From Bacteroidota bacterium (lineage in GTDB: Bacteria > Bacteroidota > Bacteroidia > Bacteroidales > F082), in contig JAHIUX010000010.1 of NCBI GenBank assembly GCA_018816765.1, positions 1 through 62,489 of the forward strand: a stretch of 62,489 nt of DNA, read 5' to 3'. The position numbers and the translations under genes were made by a program. Below the pieces are notes generated by a model. That model saw only the letters and a program-made list of their open reading frames with translations, was not told the DNA's origin and ran no database searches. Positions 33,837-41,050 of the stretch are shown in pieces (within the stretch, counting starts at the first letter, position 1; each line of letters begins with the position of its first letter).

Positions 33837-35207
33837 TTATCTGTAAACTCTGGATGCTTTGGACGGATTGTCACCCTTGTTTCTTCCCAGATAAGGTTGG
33901 ATACAACGGAATCCTACGTAACTTTTGGCAGTGTCTTGATATTCGTATGTGCGGGTTGTAACCTGCAGGTAGTTGGCAATGTCTTTCCATGATCCACCGC
34001 GTACAACCTTACGTTTCATGGCTGGTGGGTCGCTTTCTTTGGCATTGTAAGTATAGTTGGGGTTCATGTCCCAGGTGAAGTTGTATGATGAAGGATCGAA
34101 GGCGCTGTTAGTCCATTCGGCCACATTACCGGCCATGTCATACAGACCCCAGTCATTCGGCGGATAGTGTCCAACGATAACGGTACGCAATCCACCGTCA
34201 GCGATATAGTTACCCCTCATTGGTTTGAAGTTTGCCAGGAAGCAGCCTTTTTCGTTCCTTGTGTAAGGACCGCCCCATGGATACGGACTCAGGTGATATC
34301 CACCCCTTGCAGCCCATTCCCATTCGGCTTCGGTAGGCAGCCTGAATTCGGCAAGGGCAACTTCGCCCTTTTTACCCGAAAGGTAGCTGTTCAGGAATTC
34401 GGTTCTCCAAACGCAGAAAGCGCGTGCCTGGCTCCAGTTAACACCAACTACAGGATAGTGGTCATAAGCAGGATGCCAAAAATATTTTTCGGTGAGTGGA
34501 TCATTAAATGAATAGGTATAGTCATGGATCCAGGCCAGGGTGTCAGGATATACGTTGATCATTTCCTTGCGCACATAAACCGAACGGTCGGTTAGGCCCT
34601 GGGGACGATTTGATAAACCGGCGTTGCGGTAATCGGCATTCGATGAAAAATCCTTGCCGGCGGCTGCATGCAGGTCAACCCAATAATACTCATAGTTGAG
34701 TTTGCGGGTATCAACTTCTTTTCTCCTGAAATACCTTTCATGATCAGGCAGGTACATCTGGTCGAGTGCATCGCGCACGTCCTGGTCTTTCGAGCTCCAT
34801 TCGATGTCGGTTTGCCAGTTCAGGTATGGCGGATCATACACTTCACCTGTTTTCTTGTTTTCCTCGATGAGGAACTTATCAGGCCTTACTTCACCCAGGA
34901 TTGTACGGGCGATAGAGTCGCGCACCCAGTAAACAAACTGACGGTATTCATTGTTTGTGATTTCGGTTTCGTCCATGAAGAAGGCCGAAACAGAAATTGT
35001 TTTTGGTTGATGCAACTGACCATAAGTAACATCCTGATCGCCTACACCCATGGTGTAGCTACCCTGCGGAATGAATACCATTCCATAGGGATCGGGTTGA
35101 TAAAATGGTTTTGATTTCTTACGCACACCAACTAGTTCGCCATTGTTAGAATTGCTGCAACCTGCAACAACCAGCAGAACCGATAAGTAGAACAGTGCTT
35201 TTTTCAT
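33837..35207 (-). CDS. gldK: T9SS ring lipoprotein GldK/PorK
   Basis: 456 residues. A lipoprotein signal peptide ends in VVAGC with lipidated Cys17. The body has the formylglycine-generating-enzyme (SUMF1-like) fold used by GldK: MVFIPQGSYTMGVGDQD, ETEITNNEYRQFVYWVRD, RLPTEAEWEWAARGG, NDWGLYDMAGNVAEW, VRGGSWKD and GFRCI. It anchors the periplasmic GldKN ring to the outer membrane. It is not expected to act as an enzyme. First gene of gldKLMN. A symmetric promoter/palindrome lies 60 nt upstream. Confidence 0.96.
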   Translation of the reverse strand: MKKALFYLSVLLVVAGCSNSNNGELVGVRKKSKPFYQPDPYGMVFIPQGSYTMGVGDQDVTYGQLHQPKTISVSAFFMDETEITNNEYRQFVYWVRDSIARTILGEVRPDKFLIEENKKTGEVYDPPYLNWQTDIEWSSKDQDVRDALDQMYLPDHERYFRRKEVDTRKLNYEYYWVDLHAAAGKDFSSNADYRNAGLSNRPQGLTDRSVYVRKEMINVYPDTLAWIHDYTYSFNDPLTEKYFWHPAYDHYPVVGVNWSQARAFCVWRTEFLNSYLSGKKGEVALAEFRLPTEAEWEWAARGGYHLSPYPWGGPYTRNEKGCFLANFKPMRGNYIADGGLRTVIVGHYPPNDWGLYDMAGNVAEWTNSAFDPSSYNFTWDMNPNYTYNAKESDPPAMKRKVVRGGSWKDIANYLQVTTRTYEYQDTAKSYVGFRCIQPYLGRNKGDNPSKASRVYR

Positions 35208-35267
35208 CTTTGATCCTTGAGTTTATTTCACCTAATTAAACATGATCCTGGCCATGTCGTCCGTTCA

Positions 35268-35306
35268 TAATTTTGGCCAAAATTAAAAAAAATCTCACTT
35301 AACAAA
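35268..35306 (-). promoter_or_regulatory. Promoter and 18-bp palindrome upstream of gldK
   Basis: TAATTTTGGCCAAAATTA at 35268-35285 is a perfect palindrome. Its right arm, read on the minus strand, is the -7 box TAATTTTG (35285-35278). TTTG at 35306-35303 lies 17 nt further upstream, a little close for a -33. The T-run is on the upstream side for gldK, so this is not a terminator for the PorP gene. Confidence 0.55.
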
Positions 35307-35325
35307 CCATTAATGTTTTTTTTCA

Positions 35326-36273
35326 TTACAAATAACGCGTATTCCTATAACTGCGTGTCGAACGTTCGCCTTTAATTTTGAAACAATAGCCCAGGCTTAT
35401 TTCATGTGAACCCGGTACACTGACACCCAAAGTATTGATATCGTATGCATACCCGATGCGAAAATCTTTCACTACCATTCCGATCAGCACACCGATAGAT
35501 TCACCGTACCGGTAATTAACGCCTCCCCAGAAGCGATTATTGTATACCACTGTTCCTGAGAGGTTAATTTGTGAATAGGCTTTATTTAACAATACATGTA
35601 AGGCCGGATGAATTTCGAAAAGCGGGCTGTTTGGTAAAATCCATTGGTAGCCGCCGGTAAGATGAAAGGTGCGGTCCGAAACAAAACTGCCGCTGCCTGC
35701 ATCGTTCGTAAATGTTTTTCCTTTTGTTTCGAGGAGGTTCGTTGACGAGACACCCACATAATAGCTGTCTTCGACCTGCCAGAACAGCCCAAAGTTGGCA
35801 TCAATGACCATATCGTTGAAGGCTGCTTTGCCCAGGGCCGGGTCGCCCGATGGGATAAACTTGCCAAAATCGGCCGTCCAGTTCAAAAAATTGGCTGCTG
35901 CACCAATACCCAGTGTTCCAGCACCAAGCTCAAGGTGATAGGCATAGCCTACCTGGACACCTGTCCTTTTGTAGAACCCGATCTTATCCTGTATGATGGC
36001 CCCACCGAGCCCTCCCCTGAGCAACTTCACCGGTGAGTCAACAGTGAGCAACAGGTCCTCGGGTGCTACTTTGTTGCCTTCATTGTCTTTGAATCCTGCC
36101 CATTGCTGCCTGATGATTCCGTTGAGGCAGATACCTTCTCCCATGCCGGCAAATCCCGGATTGGTGTACATATTCGTATAGGAATGATGGGTGAATACAG
36201 GTGCCATCTGGGCGAAGAGCCCGTGGACCAGGAAAACGAAAAAAAACAAGATCAGGTTTCGTTTGCTATTCAT
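35326..36273 (-). CDS. PorP/SprF-family T9SS outer-membrane protein
   Basis: 315 residues with a signal peptide (about 1-21). The mature start APVFTHHSYTNMYTNPGFAGM is the PorP/SprF signature, as is GIIRQQWAGF. The rest is a beta-barrel pattern of alternating strands, with GGVNYRYGESIGVLIGM and RIGYAYDINTLG near the end and a short basic tail. PorP/SprF proteins help the T9SS or its cargo at the outer membrane. It lies just upstream of gldK but has its own promoter region, and a promoter also precedes gldK. Confidence 0.93.
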   Translation of the reverse strand: MNSKRNLILFFFVFLVHGLFAQMAPVFTHHSYTNMYTNPGFAGMGEGICLNGIIRQQWAGFKDNEGNKVAPEDLLLTVDSPVKLLRGGLGGAIIQDKIGFYKRTGVQVGYAYHLELGAGTLGIGAAANFLNWTADFGKFIPSGDPALGKAAFNDMVIDANFGLFWQVEDSYYVGVSSTNLLETKGKTFTNDAGSGSFVSDRTFHLTGGYQWILPNSPLFEIHPALHVLLNKAYSQINLSGTVVYNNRFWGGVNYRYGESIGVLIGMVVKDFRIGYAYDINTLGVSVPGSHEISLGYCFKIKGERSTRSYRNTRYL

Positions 36274-36487
36274 GCCATTCTACAGTTCAGGTCTTCAATT
36301 TTCGGAGTGCTAAAATAGTGTTTATTTCAACACCATAAGCAAGCTTTCATTGGCAAATTCATTTTTCGTTCAGGTCAATAATGCGCACCGGATGCTATGT
36401 AACTCACGTTTCAGCTGTTTATTGCATGCAAGGCCTGCTCTGCCGACTTTTTCATTGCAGCCATGCGGTCATTCTGCCTAAATCGGC

Positions 36488-36505
36488 TAATTTTGCCCAA
36501 AATTT
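36488..36505. promoter_or_regulatory. Second, near-identical palindrome with -7 box, upstream of the first yitT gene
   Basis: TAATTTTGCCCAAAATTT differs at two positions from the gldK palindrome. The left arm TAATTTTG (36488-36495) is a full -7 box on the plus strand, 31 nt before the yitT start. No TTG lies at the normal distance. For the divergent PorP gene, TATTTTAG (minus, 36317-36310) with TTG at 36342-36340 is a possible promoter. Confidence 0.5.
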
Positions 36506-36526
36506 CTATCATTAAACCATCGATTC

Positions 36527-37420
36527 ATGGCTTTTATTCAAAAAGAAAATATCTTTTCAAAGCGCTGGCTGCTTAATTATTTCCTCGTCATCGTGGGTTC
36601 TTTTATCCTTGCAGCTGGTTTTGTGCTGTTTATCACCCCTTACCGCATTGTGCCCGGAGGTGTTTATGGCATCGCCATCGTGCTGCATTATATGTTTCAT
36701 CTGCCTGTGGGCTTAACAGCCCTTTCGATGGATATCCCGCTTACCCTGATCGGCATCAGGATTCTGGGGCCCAGGTTTGGTTATAAAACCGTGGTTGGCT
36801 TTTTACTGACTGCCTTTTTCGTCGATGGCATTACCTATTATTATGGCGAAGCACCCCTGGTTGCCGACGAACCCCTGCTCTCGTCCATCTTTGGCGGTGT
36901 GTTTCTCGGGCTTGGCCTGGGCCTTATCTTTAAGTCAAAATCCACTTCGGGCGGAACCGACATTGTTGCCATGATCATCAGCAAATACACCCGCCTGCCC
37001 ATCGGCCAGCTGCTCATTTATGTGGATTCGGTCATTGTGCTGCTCGGTTTGCTGGTGTTTCAGGATTGGAAAATCCCACTGTATTCGCTCATTGTTATTT
37101 TCATCACCGGCAAGGTCATCGATACGATACTGCAGGGGGTCAGCTACGACAAAACCCTGTTTATCATTTCAGACAAGCACCTTGAGATTCGCGACAAAAT
37201 CATTAATGACCTCAACAGGGGCGGCACCTATATCCACGGAAAAGGCATGTTTAACGGGGCCGATAAAACCATTATCTTCACGGTAGTTAACCGGCGCGAA
37301 ATGGCCATGTTGCAGGAATACATTCACCAGATTGATCCGCATGCCTTCGTGACAGTGATCAACGCTAACGAAATCCTTGGCGAAGGGTTTAAATCATTGC
37401 ATGAAAAAGTATCCTCCTGA
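36527..37420 (+). CDS. YitT-family membrane protein (first of a tandem pair)
   Basis: 297 residues, YitT family: an N-terminal DUF161-type membrane region (about 10-200) with five or six helices, and a C-terminal DUF2179 domain (about 215-290). Conserved stretches are FITPYRIVPGGVYGIAIVLH, GIRILGPRFG, KSTSGGTDIVAMIISKYT, ILQGVSYDKTLFIISDK and the repeated RREMAMLQEYIHQIDPHAFVTV. The biochemical function is not established; a transport role is often assumed. It is followed after 58 nt by a close paralogue. Confidence 0.92.
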   Translation: MAFIQKENIFSKRWLLNYFLVIVGSFILAAGFVLFITPYRIVPGGVYGIAIVLHYMFHLPVGLTALSMDIPLTLIGIRILGPRFGYKTVVGFLLTAFFVDGITYYYGEAPLVADEPLLSSIFGGVFLGLGLGLIFKSKSTSGGTDIVAMIISKYTRLPIGQLLIYVDSVIVLLGLLVFQDWKIPLYSLIVIFITGKVIDTILQGVSYDKTLFIISDKHLEIRDKIINDLNRGGTYIHGKGMFNGADKTIIFTVVNRREMAMLQEYIHQIDPHAFVTVINANEILGEGFKSLHEKVSS

Positions 37421-37478
37421 TCATTTGCACAGCATGAGTTTCTACTAAGCAGTAATCAATAAACAGCAAACACAAGCG

Positions 37479-38375
37479 ATGGGATTCATTGTCAGGTACC
37501 GGTTTTTGTCGGCCCGTTGGTTCAAAGCCTACCTGCTGATTCTTGCAGGCGCCCTGCTCATCGCCAGCGGCTATGTGTTTTTCATTACACCTTACCGCAT
37601 TGTTCCGGGAGGCATTTATGGCATTTCCATTGTGTTGCACCATAGCTTTGGCACACCGGTGGGCCTGATGGCCCTTGCCTTCAACATCCCGCTGACGCTC
37701 CTGGGCATCAGGGTGCTCGGTCCCCGCTTCGGTGCAAAAACCATCACCGGGTTTATCCTCACTTCAGGCTTTATTGACGGACTTACCTATTTCTTTGGCG
37801 AGGAACCGCTGGTGCACAACGACCCCCTGCTGGCCTCCATCTACGGAGGTGCCATCATAGGCCTGGGTGTCGGATTCCTGTTTAAAGCCAAGGCCACCTG
37901 TGGCGGCACGGATGTGATGGCCATGATGCTCGGGAAGTGGACCAGATGGCCTTTAGGGCAATTGATGATGATGGTGGATTCGGTGATTGTGGTTTTTGGT
38001 TCGCTTGTCTTTGGCGACTGGACAACGCCCATGTACTCATTGATTGCCATCTTTCTGATGGGCAAGGTCATCGACCTGGTATTGCAGGGAATCAGTTACG
38101 AAAAGGTGGCCTTGGTCATCTCCGACAAGTATGAGGACATTGGCCGCAAAATCATCAACGACCTGACAAGGGGAGCCACGGTGATCCAGGGAAATGGCAT
38201 GTATAACGGATCAGACCGAAACATGATTTTTGTGGTGCTTAACCGGCGCGAACTGGCTATGCTCGAAGCCTTTGTTCATCACATCGATCCACATGCTTTT
38301 ATGGTGATTATGAATGCCGACGAAATCCTTGGTCAGGGATTCCGGTCGCTGCACGAAAAACTAACTGACGACTAA
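37479..38375 (+). CDS. YitT-family membrane protein (second of a tandem pair)
   Basis: 298 residues with the same layout as the preceding gene and the same motifs: FITPYRIVPGGIYGISIVLH, GIRVLGPRFG, KATCGGTDVMAMMLGKWT, LQGISYEKVALVISDK, RRELAMLEAFVHHIDPHAFMV and ADEILGQGFRSLHEK. Clearly more than half of aligned residues are identical by eye, so the pair arose by duplication and has been kept. One visible difference is Cys for Ser in the conserved T-GGTD motif. It converges on rseP with 2 nt between stops and no visible terminator. Confidence 0.92.
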   Translation: MGFIVRYRFLSARWFKAYLLILAGALLIASGYVFFITPYRIVPGGIYGISIVLHHSFGTPVGLMALAFNIPLTLLGIRVLGPRFGAKTITGFILTSGFIDGLTYFFGEEPLVHNDPLLASIYGGAIIGLGVGFLFKAKATCGGTDVMAMMLGKWTRWPLGQLMMMVDSVIVVFGSLVFGDWTTPMYSLIAIFLMGKVIDLVLQGISYEKVALVISDKYEDIGRKIINDLTRGATVIQGNGMYNGSDRNMIFVVLNRRELAMLEAFVHHIDPHAFMVIMNADEILGQGFRSLHEKLTDD

Positions 38376-38377
38376 GT

Positions 38378-39706
38378 TTAGTGGAACAGCTTAATCACAT
38401 CGTTTCCATTGGCAAAGATGAGCAGGCTGAAAAGGATCACCATACCGGCAATCTGTGCATACTCCATAAATTTGTCGCTGGGTTTGCGTCTGGTAATGAT
38501 TTCATAGGCCAGGAACATCACATGACCGCCATCGAGGGCAGGAATGGGCAGGAGGTTAAGCACAGCAAGCATAATCGATAAGAAGGCCGTCAGTCGCCAG
38601 AAACTCTCCCAGTGCCACTCAGCAGGGAAGATGCTGCCAATGGTGATGAATCCACCCACGCTTTCATAGGCTTTCACCTCGGGCGAAAACAAGAGCTTCA
38701 GCTGTTTCAGGTAGCCACCGATACCATCGATGGTTTTCACCATGCCTGCCGGAACGGCTTCAACAAGCGAATAGCGTTTTTCGTTCAGGGTGAAGAAATC
38801 ATTGAGTTGCTGTTTGGGCCAGACTCCGATTTTTCCTTCGCCGGAAACAAGCATGGCCATATTAAGCGTATCATTGCCGCGCTTCACATTCAAGGTGATC
38901 TCCTCACCTTGTTTGTTTTTGATGACATCGCGGATTTCAGTAAAATAAAACAGCATGTCACCATTCACACCCAGGATGGTATCACCGGCCATCAGTCCAG
39001 CATCCTTGCCAGCGGATTGTTCAGCAAATGATTCAACTACAAAGGGGAAACGGACCGATAAAAAGAAAGGCGATTTGTATTTCACCAGCTTGCCTATGGC
39101 GCCTTCGGGCAGCTTAACATTCATTTGCTGACCATCGCGCAAAATTTGCACTGTGCCGGCTTCCTCGAGGATCATTGTCAACGGAATTTTCTGAAAATCT
39201 TCCACCACATGACCATCAATGGACAGTATTTTATCGCCATCGCGCAAACCAAAATCCTGCGCGAGGCTGTCTGCAACGATGCCGTATTTATTTGCTTCGG
39301 CAGTGGGAAGGTATTCTTCGCCAAACACTGACAGCATGCCGATGTAAATCACAAAAGCGAGTACCACATTCATGGTGACACCGCCCAGCATAATGATGAG
39401 CCTTTGCCACGCCGGTTTCGACCTGAACTCGTATGGCTGCGGCGGCTGCTGCATCTGCTCCTTATCCATCGACTCATCCATCATTCCGGCGATCTTTACA
39501 TAACCGCCCAGTGGCAGCCATCCCAGGCCGTATTCCGTATCCTTGATTTTGTATTTGAACAGCGAGAACCAGGGGTTGAAAAAGAGGTAAAACTTCTCCA
39601 CACGGGTTTTGAATATCCTTGCAGCCATATAATGGCCGAATTCATGCACGATGACAAGGATAGACAAGCTGAGTAAAAGCTGCAGTATTTTGATGAGTAT
39701 TTCCAT
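38378..39706 (-). CDS. rseP: RseP-type site-2 zinc metalloprotease
   Basis: A 442-residue intramembrane protease (M50). The zinc motif HEFGH is at residues 21-25 in the first membrane helix, and the second ligand region NLLPIPALDGGHVMFL lies in the C-terminal membrane part. Two PDZ domains lie between (about 125-200 and 210-290, including GLRDGDKILSIDG and GLMAGDTILGVNG). It cuts membrane-bound regulators such as anti-sigma factors or signal-peptide remnants. The substrate here is unknown. It starts 19 nt upstream of a gap that holds no other gene. Confidence 0.96.
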   Translation of the reverse strand: MEILIKILQLLLSLSILVIVHEFGHYMAARIFKTRVEKFYLFFNPWFSLFKYKIKDTEYGLGWLPLGGYVKIAGMMDESMDKEQMQQPPQPYEFRSKPAWQRLIIMLGGVTMNVVLAFVIYIGMLSVFGEEYLPTAEANKYGIVADSLAQDFGLRDGDKILSIDGHVVEDFQKIPLTMILEEAGTVQILRDGQQMNVKLPEGAIGKLVKYKSPFFLSVRFPFVVESFAEQSAGKDAGLMAGDTILGVNGDMLFYFTEIRDVIKNKQGEEITLNVKRGNDTLNMAMLVSGEGKIGVWPKQQLNDFFTLNEKRYSLVEAVPAGMVKTIDGIGGYLKQLKLLFSPEVKAYESVGGFITIGSIFPAEWHWESFWRLTAFLSIMLAVLNLLPIPALDGGHVMFLAYEIITRRKPSDKFMEYAQIAGMVILFSLLIFANGNDVIKLFH

Positions 39707-39847
39707 ATGCTGACCGAAAATTCAACCGGTTTATTGTGTTCCGGTTTATGATTTAATTAAAACAACGTCTTGCTGTTTGGGTTCAAAAACGGGAGCAAAA
39801 TTAAGAATAATTATGACATGCGACCGCTTCATTCAGCAGCCCGTACA

Positions 39848-40729
39848 TCAGAAGGTGATATACACTTCGGGGTCGACAGGTGAGCTGTTGAGCCACAATT
39901 CGAAGTGCAGGTGAGGCCCGGTGGAGAGTTCTCCTGTTTCGCCGATGATGGCCACGGCTTCGCCGGCCCGCACCAGGTCGCCCTCCTTTTTCAGCAGCAC
40001 CGAATTGTGTTTGTACACTGAGAACAGGTTGCCTGAGTGAATGATCCCGATCACATAGCCTTTGTCGAGGGTCCAGTCGGCATAAACAACAGTACCGTCG
40101 AGGGTTGCCTTGATGGCTTCGTTGCTCTTGGCCACTATGTCGATGCCGAAGTGATTCTGACCCGGATTAAAATGGTTGGTAACCGTTCCCTTCAACGGAA
40201 TGAAAAAGTTAGGAATGGGGCGGCGGGCGCGCAAGTTGTCTGGCGCTCCCATGGGGTCGTTGACCAGGTTATATTGTGCATTTTCAAATTCCATGCGCAA
40301 CAGGCTGTCCTGGGCCGATTTTTTCAGCCTGATGGTGTCATAGGCCGAAGTTGACACCGTTCCACCTACAGTTTTTGGCAGATCGTCAAGCTCGTTGTAG
40401 CCCTCAATAATCCGGTTGATGTTTGTCAGGTAAAGCTGTTGCTGGTCGAAAATGCGCTGCAGCGAATCGGCAGTGCGGTCGAGGCTGATGACTTGCTTGG
40501 TGAGCCCGATGTCGGTGTATCCCGGAATGTATTCCCGCAAGGGCGTAAAAGCAATAATATAGGTGGTGATGAAGATGAGGAAAACCGATAGGCTCACAAG
40601 CGCAATAAACACATTCATGCGGCTTAAGCGGAAACTGAGTTTTTCCTCGTAGGTTTCATCATGCATGATGACCAAACGGTATTTGTGCCTCAGTTTACGA
40701 TACCATTTTTCTTTGGGCTTCTCCGTCAT
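39848..40729 (-). CDS. M23-family peptidase (membrane-anchored LytM-type)
   Basis: 293 residues from the chosen start. A cytoplasmic, basic N-terminus is followed by one membrane helix (about 44-64) and a coiled-coil segment. The C-terminal M23 domain has NHFGIDIVAKSNEAIKATLDG (His and Asp zinc ligands) and STGPHLHFELWLN (the HxH ligand), so the zinc site looks complete and it may cut peptidoglycan cross-links. The frame is open to 40834, but a -7 box at 40747-40754 and the usual family N-terminus (MTEKPKEKWYRKLRHKYRL) favour 40729. Confidence 0.92.
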   Translation of the reverse strand: MTEKPKEKWYRKLRHKYRLVIMHDETYEEKLSFRLSRMNVFIALVSLSVFLIFITTYIIAFTPLREYIPGYTDIGLTKQVISLDRTADSLQRIFDQQQLYLTNINRIIEGYNELDDLPKTVGGTVSTSAYDTIRLKKSAQDSLLRMEFENAQYNLVNDPMGAPDNLRARRPIPNFFIPLKGTVTNHFNPGQNHFGIDIVAKSNEAIKATLDGTVVYADWTLDKGYVIGIIHSGNLFSVYKHNSVLLKKEGDLVRAGEAVAIIGETGELSTGPHLHFELWLNSSPVDPEVYITF

Positions 40730-40746
40730 CGATCCGGTTTTGAAGA

Positions 40747-40754
40747 CAAAATTA
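40747..40754 (-). promoter_or_regulatory. Candidate -7 box of the M23 peptidase gene
   Basis: TAATTTTG on the minus strand, identical to the box at gldK. TTTG at 40781-40778 lies 23 nt upstream, at the long end of the usual spacing. TTTTG (40738-40742) opposes it as a partial dyad. Confidence 0.45.
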
Positions 40755-40942
40755 CCAAAAAAACACATTGCCCGATTCAAATTCATTGCATCAACATATG
40801 CATTCAAAACGGCTTGCTTTTTGAATCTTTGCACCCGGGTAGCTAAAACTGTGAATTTGTTTCAATCGTTCACCAGCCTGAAATTTGCAACTTAGCAGGC
40901 AGTCAATTCCGTGATTGGTATATATTTTCAGTATGTTTTGTT

Positions 40943-40950
40943 TACTTTTG
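40943..40950 (+). promoter_or_regulatory. Candidate -7 box of porW
   Basis: TACTTTTG fully matches TAnnTTTG. The nearest TTG (40915-40917) is 25 nt upstream, rather far. The leader to porW would be about 95 nt and contains the small open frame described in the findings. Confidence 0.4.
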
Positions 40951-41050
40951 CGTTTGTTTTAGATTGAAATACATGCAGGAGTGTTACATTGCCATGGGAA
41001 GCATATAATAAAACCGTGCATAAAGAGTTTATGATTCAAAATAGAGAGGC

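Noticed and set aside
33837-35207. Formylglycine-generating enzyme or sulfatase modifier
   Set aside because: The fold matches, but the lipobox and position before gldL, gldM and gldN identify GldK.
35268-35285. Terminator of the PorP/SprF gene
   Set aside because: On the minus strand the T-run precedes the palindrome instead of following it.
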